Part shown: positions 33,535-45,047 of the stretch, piece after piece
Position numbering within the stretch: position 1 is the stretch's first letter
How the letters are laid out: each line of letters begins with the position of its first letter
NCBI GenBank assembly: GCA_949130495.1
Contig: OX422215.1
Span: 7,231,302 to 7,295,301, forward strand
From: Sambucus nigra
Taxonomy: Eukaryota; Streptophyta; Magnoliopsida; Dipsacales; Adoxaceae
Length of the DNA: 64,000 nt
Reading direction: 5' to 3'
Notes under the pieces: model-generated
What the model saw: only the letters and a program-made list of their open reading frames with translations
The model's database searches: none
Told to the model about the DNA's origin: nothing
Program-made: the position numbers and the translations under genes

Positions 33535-34729
33535 TAGTTGTCAAAATCGCCATATTCGAATCGTACGATTCAACCCGATTCAGGGGTAAAAAGATTCGAA
33601 GGTAGAATCGCAAAGGTCTAAAAATTTGGTGTGAATTGGGCGATTCGGTTTGTTAATATCATGGATCGCAGCGATTTCCAATTCGGTACTATTTTTAGGT
33701 CGGCTTTGTATCTATAGCTTTTTAGGTTTTAATCCCATTTCAAAAGTTTTAGTGGCCGGTCATCCCATGTATCTTTTAAACTGTAATGTCCTATAACTTC
33801 CCATAACCGCCTCCACCGTCGTTCTTCATAAACTTAGAAAATGACATACGTCCCATGAAATTCTTAACCACCACTCAACAAGACCGGTAGCTAAAAAAAA
33901 TACGTGAGATTGGATGCAACCAAATCATCTCATATGGGACTAAATACTTAAGATCCCTTAAATCTATTTTTTTTACCCATCTGTTAAGCAAAACGGTTTT
34001 AGGGGGATTTTTTTTCTATTTTTTTCTTTTATACTCAACATTTCCAGCACGTTTCTAATACTAAAAGAAAAATACAAGTAAAAAGCAAAGTTTTCAAAAA
34101 AGAGTGAAGGGAGACACGAATAGTTTTTTTTTGGTGTGGGGGGGGGGGGGGAGAGGGACACGAAGAGTTCAGAACCTGAATAGTCGTGAGTTCGAAATCC
34201 GTTTCTCCACTTTTGTCTTTTCCTCTTTTATTATCTATGCCGAAACCCTTGAGTTCGAAACCTACCTTCATCCCCTTGCACATTGTTAAAGATAAAGACA
34301 CTTTTAGAGTTTCATATTTGGGCAACTAGGGTTTGCAAACCTCTTGACATTTCTTTTCAAGGAATAAAGAGTAAGATACTCCCTTTAATCTTTATATATA
34401 ATGTGTTACACTTTTTATATTATATTTTTATAAAATTTTTTATTATTATGATATTCCTATAATAAAAAAAAATTACATTTTTATTTTGAACTATCATTAT
34501 TATGCCACAAAGGCAAAATGTTGCCTCTAAACTATGTAATAATGCCTTAAAATTGATTCAAATTGGTTCTAGGTCATAATATGCTTTGTTACATATTCTA
34601 ATATGCTCTCTGTACATATATTTATTATTTACTACATTTTTTACTTTTTTTATCGAATCATACGATTCGATTCACGATTCGCGATTCATAGGGTTTTGAT
34701 TGACGATACGATTTGCGATTTGACAACTA
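33535..34729. mobile_element. DNA transposon with TAGTTGTCAAAATCGC inverted ends
   Basis: The left end TAGTTGTCAAAATCGC and right end GCGATTTGACAACTA are inverted, and the subterminal regions are rich in GAATCG/CGATTC words, including GAATCGTACGATTC on the left and GAATCATACGATTCG on the right. No target duplication is evident and no transposase is seen. A hAT-like non-autonomous element is the best guess. Confidence 0.7.
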
Positions 34730-34795
34730 TGGAGAAAAGTTTACCAAACACAAAATCAAATTATATTATCAAACCAAAGAACGAGTAATCTCTTT

Positions 34796-34932
34796 CAATG
34801 TTCTAAAAGGCACGCCTAGGAGTGAGGCGTGGGAGAAATGACCCGCTTATGCCTTAAGCGTGCTAAAAGATGGTCAACGCACATTTAAGGCGTAATCAAC
34901 GACGCCAAAGTGTGTTAAGGCGCATTTTTAAA

Positions 34933-34963
<31 letters not shown>

Positions 34964-35644
34964 TTATTGATTTAGCAAAACGACGTCATTTTATAAAGAC
35001 CTTGTTTTTTTACAAACAAGACCAATATATCCTCCAAAATAATCAAAATAATCAAACGTAAACGCAAACCTCTTTGTCTCTTTCCACTTCTCGTACAAAA
35101 AAAACTTACATTGTCAAAAAACTTTGGACCAAAACTTCCAAACCTCCGACACATTTTCGACTCCGACTCACTCATTTCCGACTCCAACCTTCAGATTTAT
35201 TGGTATATATCTCTCTTCTCACTTTTGTGGATAATCACTTCAGTTTTTTCTTTGTTTCCCTATTTTTAGCTCTAAGTCAGACTCTGAACTAAAAAATATA
35301 AATCGTATCAGTGTTTTTTTTATTTCCTATTAAGTTTTAACAATATAAATTCATTCACTATTTTTTTCCTATTTGTTTCATTTGAAAGCTGAAAAATACA
35401 TTTCTTATATTGAACCATTTTGTATTAATTATTCATATTGATAATTGAATGATGACTACCCAACATACGGATATATTTTCAACTATCAAGGTATGTATTA
35501 TTTTATTATTTTACTAGACTTAAAATAATTTAAAAAATACTAAAAAATGATAAACGCCTTTTTATGCTTAGGCGCGCCTAGGCTACTAAGGCTTGAGGCT
35601 TGACCTCTACACCTCGATCACGCCTCACGCCTTTTAGAACCTTG
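34796..35644. mobile_element. hAT non-autonomous element with 8-bp target duplication
   Basis: Inverted ends CAATGTTCTAAAAGGC and GCCTTTTAGAACCTTG bound 849 bases. The flanks ATCTCTTT (34788-34795 and 35645-35652) are an exact 8-bp duplication, the hAT hallmark. Subterminal regions are rich in GCGCCTAGG/AGGCGT words. No transposase is encoded. Confidence 0.92.
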
Positions 35645-35914
35645 ATCTCTTTACATCATCTCCTATTTGTATTAAAGTAATCTTACTCCAACTAAGAAAT
35701 ACTATAAGACCAAAAGACCCTTCACTTACTTCAATATTTGATAAAGTTGACTAATCCTATTTTATTACATTAAATACTAACAATTAACAGAACAAAGTTA
35801 TACACCCGTATCTGCATCGAACATAGATAAGGAATGTATGTGAGTGAGCATCAAGTTTGTGGCTTTCTCATGGGCATCATCAGCATCTCCATTCTTTGAA
35901 CGGAAATTCTTTGT

Positions 35915-36050
35915 GTCCCAAACAACTCCCCCAAATTCTCCCCCAAATAGCATTAAGTGTTATAACTTGTGGTATGGGTCCCGCCAGGGCATAACTCACT
36001 AATGCTATTTGGGGGAGATTTTGGGGATTTGTTTGGTACCCATAGCATCA
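35915..36050. mobile_element. Small inverted-repeat (MITE-like) element
   Basis: GTCCCAAACAACTCCCCCAA ... CCCAAATAGCATTA on the left is complementary to TAATGCTATTTGGGGGAG ... TTTGTTTGGTACC on the right, around a short loop. The family is unknown and target duplication unclear. Confidence 0.6.
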
Positions 36051-37222
36051 CTCTTCTTTGAAAGGGTTCTACTCTTCTTCATCCTTGTCTTGGAGTGATT
36101 GCTTATAAGCGTGTTTTTTGTTGTCTTTGATTCTAGTTATTGTTCAGCCATGATGTGTTTATTTTTTAAGGTTACCTTCATGTATTTCATATATTTGTGT
36201 TGGGACTGTTATAGGTTTGGGGTTTAGTTGGTTGCAGCCATAGCCTCAGTGTGTGGTTGCGTGGTCGGTTTCTCTGTTTCCAACTAGTAAACTACCTGTC
36301 CTACTTTTTGTTAATTCAGTGAAATTTGTTTCTGATGAAACAACTTCAGAGTAGTTGCACACTGGTACCGGATATCCCAAAGATGCATTGTTCAATATTA
36401 TTAAGGCTAAACATGACTGTTAAATACTTGAGCAGGATTTTTGTTTATACAAAAAACTTAGTTTCACATGAATGAAGACACGTATGTCTATTAAGGACGG
36501 GGCAGTTGACGGCCAAAAGTAATTTTCACCAGGAGACTTTTTACTCCTATATTCTGTTCTTTAAATAACATTTGATAGTTTGTTGTATTTGTTCCCAATA
36601 TTTTTAGATCATAATTAAATATTTTTTCATATCCATACCCCCCCCCCCCCTTTCTTTCAAGTAATAACAATCATACATCGTAAATAAAGCAACATCACAA
36701 GTGTAAAAGATGAAACACAATAATAGGACAATGTCAAACGAGCAAACATAAACCATATGATACATTAAAACTATAATTTTGCAGCATCCATAACAAGCCG
36801 TCATATAGAAATTGTTTACTTTCTGTCATATAAATACCATTATATAGTTTGTTTTGCTTGTTCCCTGTGATTCTATGATCCAATTGAACATTGTCTTTTG
36901 ATTCTTACATATCTCCTCCTTTTAACTAATACCAATCACTGAGCTGGAAAGAAAAAGTAAAAACAATTGTATACCTACAAATCAAAATCAAGTGAAGAAA
37001 TTAAAGAAATCCAACAAATAAACAATCATAAACCATATGTCAAATTAAAGTAATATCATTGTGCATCAACAACAAAAACTAAAGTCATTACAAACAATCT
37101 TTTTTTTTGGTAACATAATCATTACAAGCAATCAGTTCAATGTTGTTCAATGTTGTTGCTTCTTAGTTACTACTGAAATTCAAATTGCAATAAACTAAAA
37201 ATCACCTCACAAACATCCCCCA
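36051..37222. other. DNA downstream of the RTF2 pseudogene, with a weak duplication
   Basis: No gene is supported. About 36565-36800 and 36835-37075 look like diverged tandem copies (TAGTTTGTTGTATTTGTTCCC versus TAGTTTGTTTTGCTTGTTCCC in order, with ACATAAACCATATG and TCATAAACCATATG further on). An A-run on the minus strand at about 37100-37109 may be a poly(A) remnant of the RTF2 copy. Confidence 0.4.
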
Positions 37223-37659
37223 TTAGTTTCTTCCAAGAGGCAATGATCTGCAAGAATACGCATCCTTAAAATCAGACTTCCTCGACGAAGTAAAAATAGA
37301 TGCGTAAACTTCCTTGGTCGCATTCGCAGGCGCTACATCGATCGCCTTAAATTTCTTCACCCCACCATTAGCCTTACCATTACCATGACCATTATTTGCA
37401 CCGTTCTCCCTATTTCAACCATTAACAACCTTACCATCAAGCCCGTGTTTCGTCCCACTCAATTTCTTAATCTTCTTCTCCTTCAAGTTGGCTTTTTCCT
37501 CCTCCATTCGTTTCCTAAAAACCGCCACTTCCTCATCACTCCCATTAATCACAATCTTATCCAACTCCCAAAACTCCTTGTGACAAACAAGACAACCACT
37601 CAATTTAACCTCCTTCAAAGCCTTGGCAATCAAAACATCACTACACCAAAAATAGGAAT

Positions 37660-37962
37660 CTGGCACGGTTTAAAACTGTGCCAGATCAAATCTGGCACGA
37701 TTTTGAACTGTTCCAGAATCAAGTGTTCCAAAATGGCCATTTTTTCCTGGCACGGCTCAAAAGTGTGCCAGATTTGGCCAAACAGGAACACTTTTGGCAC
37801 ACTTTTAAACCGTGCCAGAATTTGATATTTCTGGCACACTTTTGGCACAGTTTTTAACTGTGCCAGATTCAGCACAGTTTAAAAAAATTTAGCACAGTTC
37901 AAAACCGTGCCAAAATATGATACACTTTTGCCACGGTTTTGAACTGTGCCAAATTTTTTTTA
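37660..37962. repeat. CACTA left subterminal repeats
   Basis: About ten copies of CTGGCACGGTTTTAAA- or AAACTGTGCCAG-like 12-mers in both orientations, so that adjacent copies form palindromes. In CACTA elements such motifs bind the TNPA-type protein. Confidence 0.85.
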
Positions 37963-38429
37963 TAAAAAGAAAAAAACAATTATTTGAAAGCACAAAAAAT
38001 CACAAATTAAAAATATTGCACGTTGTTGATAAACTAATGTACATACAAACTTCAAAATATTACAAGTCTTTAATAGTTCACAGGCAAAAAAAAATTGGGC
38101 AGAATTTCCTCTATTTTCTGGGCATTCCAAAACCTGCTAATACAAAACATGCCTATCATAAACCCCGCACGGCCTCAAAATATAACAATTAACTTATAAA
38201 AGTTAACAATAAAACTACAAAAGCCCGCACGGCCATAACACAAAAAAATGAAATCATGAATAAACCCCTTGTTGTAAACCATTGAGTTCTCTGTGTGTTC
38301 CACGTGAATAAATGCCAACGATAAACTGTTATCCTGCAAAAAAAATATGATACAAAAAAGATACAATATTAGTAACCTAATAATTTACAAAAAAAAATTT
38401 ACTCAAACTAAAAAATTACATATAGGAGT

Positions 38430-40846
38430 GGAAATTATCGTCATATTCTCAAACCGGGAGACCCGCGGTCAGTTTCTACAAGTTACATTGGTCCCGTGCG
38501 AGGTGTTCGTGCCTCCTACGGGGTCGTTTGGGGTTGGTTTGGGTATTCACCCTTTAACGGCTTGTTTTTAAGTTTAAGTGTTGATTTTTGCAAATTATCG
38601 TTATATTCACAAATCGGGAAACCTGGGACTACGCGGTCAGTTCCTACAAGTTACATCGGTCTCGTGCGAGGTGTTCGTGCCTCTTACAGGATCGTTTGGG
38701 GGCTGGTTTGGATTTTCACCTTTTATCGACTTGTTTTTAAGTTTTAAGTGTTGATTTTTAGCAAATTATCGTCATATTCTCAAATCGGGAGACCCGGGAC
38801 TACGCGGTTAGTTCCTACAAGTTACATTGGTCCCGTGCGAGGTGTCCGTGCCTCTTACGGGGTCTTTTGGGGGGTAATTTGGGTTTTCACCGTTTAACAG
38901 CTTGTTTTTAAGTCTAAGTGTGATTTTTTCAAATTATCGTCATATTCTCAAATCGGGAGACCCGGGACTACATGATCAGTTCCAACAAGTTACATTGGTC
39001 ATGTGCGAGGTGTTCGTGCCTCCTACGGGGTGGTTTGGATTTTCACCCTTTAATGGCTTGTTTTTAAGTCTAAGTGCTGATTTTTGCAAATTATCATCAT
39101 ATTCTCAAACCGGGAGATCCGGGACTACGCGGTTAGTTCCTACAAGTTACATTGGTCCCGTGCGAGGTGTTCGTGCCTCTTAAGGGATCGTTTGGGGGTT
39201 AATTTGGGTTTTTATCCTTTAACAGCTTGTTTTTAAGTCTACATGTGATTTTTGCAAATTATCATCATATTCTCAAACCAGGAGACCCGGGACTACGCGG
39301 TCAGTTCCAACAAGTTACATTGGTCCCGTGCGAGCTGTTCGTGCCTCCTACAGGGTGGTTTGGGTTTTCACCCTTTAACGGCTTGTTTTTAAGTCTAAGT
39401 GTTGGTTTTTAGAAATTATCGTCATATTCTCAAATCGGGAGACCCGGGACTACGCAGTCTGTTCCTACAAGTTACATTTGTACCATGAGAGGTGTTCGTG
39501 CCTCCTACGGGGTCGTTTGGGGGTTGGTTTGAGTTTTCACCCTTTAACGGCTTGTTTTTAAGTTTAAGTGTTGATGTTTGTAAATTATCATCATATTCTC
39601 AAATCGGGAGACCCGGGACTACGCGGTCAGTTCCAACAAGTTACATTGGTCCCATGCGAGGTGTTCGTGCCTCCTACGGGATCGTTTGGGGGCTGGTTTG
39701 GATTTTCACCCTTTAACGGCTTGTGTTTTAAGTTTAAGTGTTGATCTTTGTAAATTATCATCATATTCATAAATTGGGAGACCCAAGACTGTGCGGTCAG
39801 TTCCTACAAGCTACATTGGTCCCGTGTGAGGTGTCCGTGCCTCCTACGGGGTCGTTTGGTGGCTGGTTTGGGTTTCACCCTTTAACGGCTTGTTTTTAAG
39901 TCTAAGTGTGATTTTTGCAAATTATCATCATATTCTCAAACCGGGAGACCCAAGACTACACGGTCAATTCCTACAAGTTACATTGGTCCTGTGTGAAGTG
40001 TTCGTGCCTCTTACGGGCTCGTTTGGGGGATGGTTTGGGTTTTCACCCTTTAACGGCTTGTTTTTAAGTTTAAGTGTTGATTTTTGCAAATTATCATCAT
40101 ATTCTCAAACTAGGAGACTCGGGACTACACGGTCAGTTCCTATAAGTTGCATTGGTCCCATACAAGGTGTTCGTGCCTCTTACGGGGTCGTTTGGGGGCT
40201 GGTTTGGGTTTTCACCCTTTAAAGACTTGTTTTTAAGTTTAAGTGTTAATTTTTGTAAATTATCGTCATATTCTTAAACCGGGAGACCCGGGACTATGCG
40301 GTCAGTTCCTACAAGTTACATTGGTCCCGTGAGAGGTGTCCGTGCCTCCTACGGGGACGTTTGGGGACTGGTTTGGGTTTTCACCCTTGAACGGCTTATT
40401 TTTAAGTCTAAGTGTGATTTTTGCAAATTATCGTCATATTCCCAAACCGGGAGACCCGGGACTACGCGGTCAGTTCCTACAAGTTACATTGGTTCCGTGC
40501 GAGGTGTTCGTGCCTCTTACGGGGCCGAATGGGGGCTGGTTTGGGTTTTCACCCTCGAATGGATTATTTTTAAGCCTAATCTTTGTATTTTGAAATTATC
40601 ATCTTATTCTCAAATCGGGAGACCCGGGACTACGTGGTCAGTTCGTACGAGTTACATTAGTCCCGTGCGAGGTGTTCGTGCCTCTTACGGGGCCGTATGG
40701 GGGCTGGTTTGGGTTTTCACCCTCGAACGGCTTGTTTTCAAGCCTAATCTACGTATTTTGAAATTATCGTAATATTCTCAAACCGGGAGACTCGGGACTA
40801 CGCGGTCAGTTCGTACGAGGTTTTCATGCCTCATACCCATAACCAT
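38430..40846. repeat. Tandem array of about 15 units of 155-172 bases inside the CACTA element
   Basis: Each unit contains TCAAACCGGGAGACCCGGGA, GTCAGTTCCTACAAGTTACA, GTCCCGTGCGAGGTGTTCGT and CACCCTTTAACGGCTTG in order. I count 14 nearly complete units and one terminal degenerate unit. Unit lengths vary by indels near the AAGT-GTTGATTTTT junction. Open frames across the array (such as 40296-40772) are by-products of repeats without stops and are not called. Confidence 0.95.
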
Positions 40847-41019
40847 TGATAATACAGTAGTTGTTGTGAAAGAATTCATGAAGGAGAAACAACTTATGAC
40901 TCAAATTATTAAGGAAAATTTGGCGCAATCTCAATAAATAACCAAAACATTGGTGTTACACTAAAATAGCTTCACATAAGGCTCAATCTTGGACTGTCTG
41001 GTGTACTCCAATAATATAT

Positions 41020-41095
41020 ATATAGCCTATATATAGCAGGCTGCCCTATATATATATATATATATAGTAGCATCAATGTTGTTATATATATATAT
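41020..41095. repeat. AT-rich (TA)n stretches
   Basis: Short TA runs at about 41011-41036, 41047-41067 and 41082-41095. Confidence 0.85.
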
Positions 41096-41562
41096 AAACT
41101 GGTCCAGATTCGAACCGACCAAGAAAAGGCAAGTCGGGCGCAATTCTTCTAGGCCTAAGACAATCCCGCAACTATATGACAGCAGTATTTTTTTATCCAG
41201 CCAAAATGTCCAAGCTCCCAACCACACCTCTATGGAGTACAAACAACATTGGATACCCGAGATTTTAAAACCCCAAACCAACAATGTCAATCAAGTTAAG
41301 GAGCATGCTATTGTTTAAACTGCAGATTCATTGAATAACGAAGATGATCAACAATGAAGTAATCATATATACAAATCATACCTTCATCGCCGCACCAAAA
41401 GCTGAATTAGAAGTTCTATTATCCTTAAACATGGTTGGGATGTTTTCTAGAAATAGCTCTAGATGTTGACGTCACTGAAACCTCAAGCAAACAATAAATT
41501 GCAGTTGTAATCACTTGAAAGAACAAATCCCCAAATGACTAAAAATTTAAAATACTTCAGGG

Positions 41563-41662
41563 CAGTTATATATAATAGCTCTGTTATATATAACACCTGT
41601 TATATATAACAGTTGTTATATATAACACCTGTTATATATAACAGTTGTTATATATAACAATT
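41563..41662. repeat. Cluster of GTTATATATAAC palindromes
   Basis: Five perfect and one imperfect copy of the 12-base palindrome, spaced 16 bases apart, with alternating ACCT and AGTT linkers. Inside the CACTA element. Confidence 0.93.
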
Positions 41663-42714
41663 GGTCGTCTCCATATACTGAGTGCCTGCCAGTTTTATCA
41701 ATAAATAAGTTTATTAGAAATGTTGGCCTTGTTGGCAATATCGGGCAAGCCAATTACAATGCAGCAAAAGCACGGGTAATAAGCTTCAACCTTCAATATA
41801 AGAAGAATAATTAAAGAAATAAGATTAGAGATAAGTAATTGGTGGCCTTGCGTAAGAGATTTTCGAATGCATGTATGCAGACCTGCGTACTTCGTGATCT
41901 CATATAGCCCATGTGCTTTACATTTCTGTGCTCACAACCTCCAAGCATAATCCCGACTCTTTTTAGCACAAGCCAATGACCAAACATAGTATCAGACGTA
42001 TTATATAAAGGAGGATGAAACTTATTGAGTAGATGTTTTACAATAGTTGGTGAAGCATTAGCGAGGCGAGAATTCCATGTATGTAGAGATGTGCGCTCAC
42101 CAATGTAGACATGAGTAGGAAATGAAAAATTGACTAAAGTGGATGAAGGAGTGGATACAGATGTTGAAAAAAATTGCAACGTGGTACTATATATGCCACT
42201 CCAAATTTCTACCGATATACAAAATTTATTAATTAAAATTTGCATATCACTACGAAAGCCCAAATACAAGTTTTTGTAACTAGCCTTGAATAGTCGTATA
42301 ACTTTTTCCTGTACAAGTTATTAAGACGTTAAAACTTATGAGGAGAAGAAGAGAAGAAAATGAAGAAATGCAGAAGAAATACCTGCACCGCAAAAGAGGA
42401 GAAGAGGTTGATCCGCGATGGAGGAGAGGAGGAGGAGAGACTTTTTAATTAGGCTATCAGGTTCACAATGAAACCGTCAGCTCAAATGGCGGTTTCAAAT
42501 GGAGCCCAACGGAGCTTAACCTTTAGTTAGATCTAGAGCAAGTACAAAAGTATCAAACCAATGCAATGGAATATTAAAAATCAAACGAGAGAATATATAA
42601 GAATATCTTAGCTTCAAAAAAAGAAAAAGAGCAACCATTTTGAAGCACCAGATAGAAGCATAAATAAGACGTAAAACTAAAATAAAATATATGTAAACCT
42701 TTATTTCCATCACC

Positions 42715-42840
42715 TTAACTTCATATTAAGGACATCTTAACTTCATATTGCCAATCACCTTAACTTCATATTGTCAAACACCTTAAACGCACTTCCACAT
42801 ATTGTCAAACACCTTAACTTCATATCAAGGACATCTATAG
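42715..42840. repeat. Short repeats of ACCTTAACTTCATATT
   Basis: Four to five copies of ACCTTAACTTCATATT or CATCTTAACTTCATATT, some followed by GTCAAACACC or AAGGACATCT. Confidence 0.75.
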
Positions 42841-42929
42841 ATTTTTGAAATAAATGTAAATATAAATAATAACCAGCTGACCCGTTCTATTATAAACTAA
42901 ACAAAGACCTAATCTAAAAAATGCACCGA

Positions 42930-43290
42930 GTACATAAATTACGTATCTCAGACCAATGTGAGGTTAAGTTGCTTACCATTGAAAAATATTTGGCTTATCA
43001 TACCATTAACACCAATGTGCCTAAAAACAAAAACAAAATCCCAATCAATTGTGTGTGTGTGTGTGTGTGTATACCTATTGTAATTTCATCAAACAAAATT
43101 GATATTATTAAACATAGTGTGTGAGTGAAGATCGTACTAAATAATGACCCAATCCAAAAAATACATAGAGTACGTAAGTAAGACAAATAAAATGGAAATA
43201 TGAGGATGAGTTGCTTACGATTGAGCAATCTATGATTTATCATATCATCAACACCAATGTGCCTGAAAACAAAAAAAAATCCCAATCAGT

Positions 43291-43323
<33 letters not shown>

Positions 43324-43390
43324 ATACATGTAATTTCGTCAAACAAATTTGAAATTATTGAACATCGTGTGTGCGTGTGAAAACCTTACC
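42930..43390. repeat. Tandem duplication of about 230 bases containing (GT)n
   Basis: Two copies share CACCAATGTGCCT, CCCAATCA then a GT run (43050-43070 and 43290-43318), and AATTTC(A/G)TCAAACAAA followed by GAACATCGTGTGTG-like ends. Confidence 0.75.
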
Positions 43391-44284
43391 TAAAAAGATA
43401 TTACCTTATTTTGCTTGATTTATTCTTGGATGAAGAAATATGATCTTCAACACGAATGCATAAAAATAAAGAATTCAAACCATTCATTCACTTTGTTATA
43501 AATCTGCAATCATAAAGATGTACTGATGGAACTACAATTCTAGCACATTGTAAATCACACTGGTGTATCCAGTATTTTTTCCTTAAATAACAAAAGTTCG
43601 AACAAAAAGGTCAGTAAATAAATGTTAGCAAATCCACAGTAGATTTTTGCCCCAAAACACTACAATCAAATTATATAAAAAAAATTCTAAAGCTTTTGAT
43701 TGAGCTTTTAAAATTTGCAACAAAGATTTCAACATAATAGTTAGCACAAAATAATGTAGATTTTGACATGTTCTAAAAAAATCATAAAAACCAGAGTTAC
43801 AATACAATATTGTCTAGAACAAATCACATATATACTTTTTATAGGATCTAGGTTTCAACAGAACATGGAATCAAATTTAAAAAGGGGCAAAAAATTGAAG
43901 TAGGATCAGTTGGGATTCTACATAAACTGAGCAGCGAGAAAAACAAATCATTTGATCAGAAAGCCCTTAAACCCTATACTTCATCTTAATCTCTCTTTAT
44001 TTTTAAAGATATAGTTTATGCTTTATATAGATCGATGGAGATACCTTTCAAGATATACTACGAACCCTAGTTAAAACACCCAATCAAAAGAATATAGTTA
44101 AAGATCAAAACATAAGACATACCTCTTGAGTAATATCTTTGTAAACCATAAGCCCTATCTCGGAGAAGGGTGTGGCGAGAGAGAAATCAAATAGACCAGC
44201 GTGAGAGAGAGGAGAGATGGAGGGAGATGAAATAATTTGGTGGAATAATGATTTTTTAGGGTATTTTACATTTTAGTCCCGTGT

Positions 44285-44425
44285 ACTTAATCTTGCCACA
44301 CTTTAAAATAGTGCCAAATTTTGGCACGATTTTAAAGTGTGTCAGAATGTCATTAAACCGTGCCAGAATTTGGCACAGCTTAAAACTGTGCCAGATTTTT
44401 AATATCAGGGTGTGCCAAATTGCTA
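44285..44425. repeat. CACTA right subterminal repeats
   Basis: TGCCACACTTTAAAATAGTG, TTTGGCACGATTTTAAAG, TTTGGCACAGCTTAAAACTG and similar words mirror the left subterminal set. Confidence 0.85.
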
Positions 44426-45047
44426 TTTTTGGTGTAGTGCATGCCCACAATTCTTTAAAGCAAAAAACTTATACTTCCCGTTAAACTCCAAATCCGTAAT
44501 GGGACACTGAAACCGGTCCAAACTAATCGGAATCATATCCTTCAACCCCCTAATATGCCCGAAAGCCCTCGGTAATTTCTTCCCCAACATTGCCTCCACA
44601 AGGGATTGCTTACTAAACACATTTCGCAAATAATCCACTACAATGAGGTGCTTTAAGGGCTCGTTCGACAACGCGCAATTGAGCCATTTGGAGTGGCGTT
44701 GCTCATTGGGGTCGACTTTATCGGGCTTTTTGACAGCGTACATGTTGAGATAGCAGTCGCGGTATTCGGCGCCCGTGGCACCCCCATCACCACCCCCTCT
44801 AGGAGGCGGGGGCGGAGGGTGAGGGTGGAAAGAGGGGTAATTTGGGAATTTCGGAGGGTGGAGGAGTCTGGGAGGGGTTTGCCATTGAAGGTGAAGAAAA
44901 AGGAGTCGAGGGTAATTTGGGAATTTTGGAGGAGGGAGGATTTGAGTTGGAGGAGGGTTAGGTTGGAGTTCAGAGTTAGGGTTTGAATGGGGATTTGGAG
45001 GTCTGGGGACTGGATGAAGAGTTGGAATTGGTGGGATTTGGGTTCAT

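Larger units (their letters stand above)
37639..44439. mobile_element. CACTA (En/Spm) element inserted in the RTF2 copy, non-autonomous
   Basis: The ends are CACTACACCAAAAATAG (37639) and CTATTTTTGGTGTAGTG (to 44439), perfect 17-base inverted repeats of CACTA type. CAT (37636-37638 and 44440-44442) is the 3-bp target duplication. Removing one copy and the element restores an uninterrupted RTF2 reading (NCGH joined to VLIAKALKEV). Subterminal regions hold many TGGCACGGTTT/AAACTGTGCCA words. The 6.8-kb body has a tandem array (38430-40846), a cluster of GTTATATATAAC (41563-41662) and several duplications, but no recognisable TNPA or TNPD/transposase. Confidence 0.95.
37223..45047 (-). pseudogene. 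RTF2: RTF2 (replication termination factor 2-like) pseudogene split by a CACTA element
   Basis: RTF2 is a nuclear protein with a RING-related Rtf2 domain involved in fork stability and, in plants, pre-mRNA splicing. Reading the minus strand from ATG 45045-45047: a frameshift after about six codons, then a ubiquitin-like N-terminus (FIQSPDLQIPIQTLTLNS, DSFFFTFNGKPLPDSS), a second frameshift in the Gly-rich linker near 44798, then MYAVKKPDKVDPNEQR, LGKKLPRAFGHIRGLKDMIP and RFQCPITDLEFNGKYKFFAL to NCGH. After the transposon it continues VLIAKALKEVK, CLVCHKEF, a TGA after VNG (37415-37417), and the conserved tail YASIFTSSRKSDF ... RSLPLGRN with TAA at 37223-37225. Compared with orthologues as I recall them, about ten residues before RFQCP are missing. 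No intron is visible, so a retrocopy is possible. Confidence 0.88.

Noticed and set aside
38496..40772. Several repetitive open frames in the CACTA tandem array
   Set aside because: They follow the repeat unit in more than one frame, with no start context or domain. Repeats lacking stops explain them.
38430..40846. CRISPR-like repeat-spacer layout
   Set aside because: The units are contiguous tandem copies without unique spacers, and the genome is a plant.
41100..41160. tRNA T-arm-like GGTTCGAATC on the minus strand
   Set aside because: No matching acceptor, D or anticodon arms can be built at the right distances.
41811..42269. 152-codon minus-strand frame inside the CACTA element
   Set aside because: No similarity to TNPA, TNPD or any family I know, and composition like the surrounding DNA. 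It could be part of a decayed transposase but I cannot support it.
44693..44986. 97-codon plus-strand frame, Arg- and Val-rich
   Set aside because: It is the antisense of the RTF2 pseudogene N-terminus.
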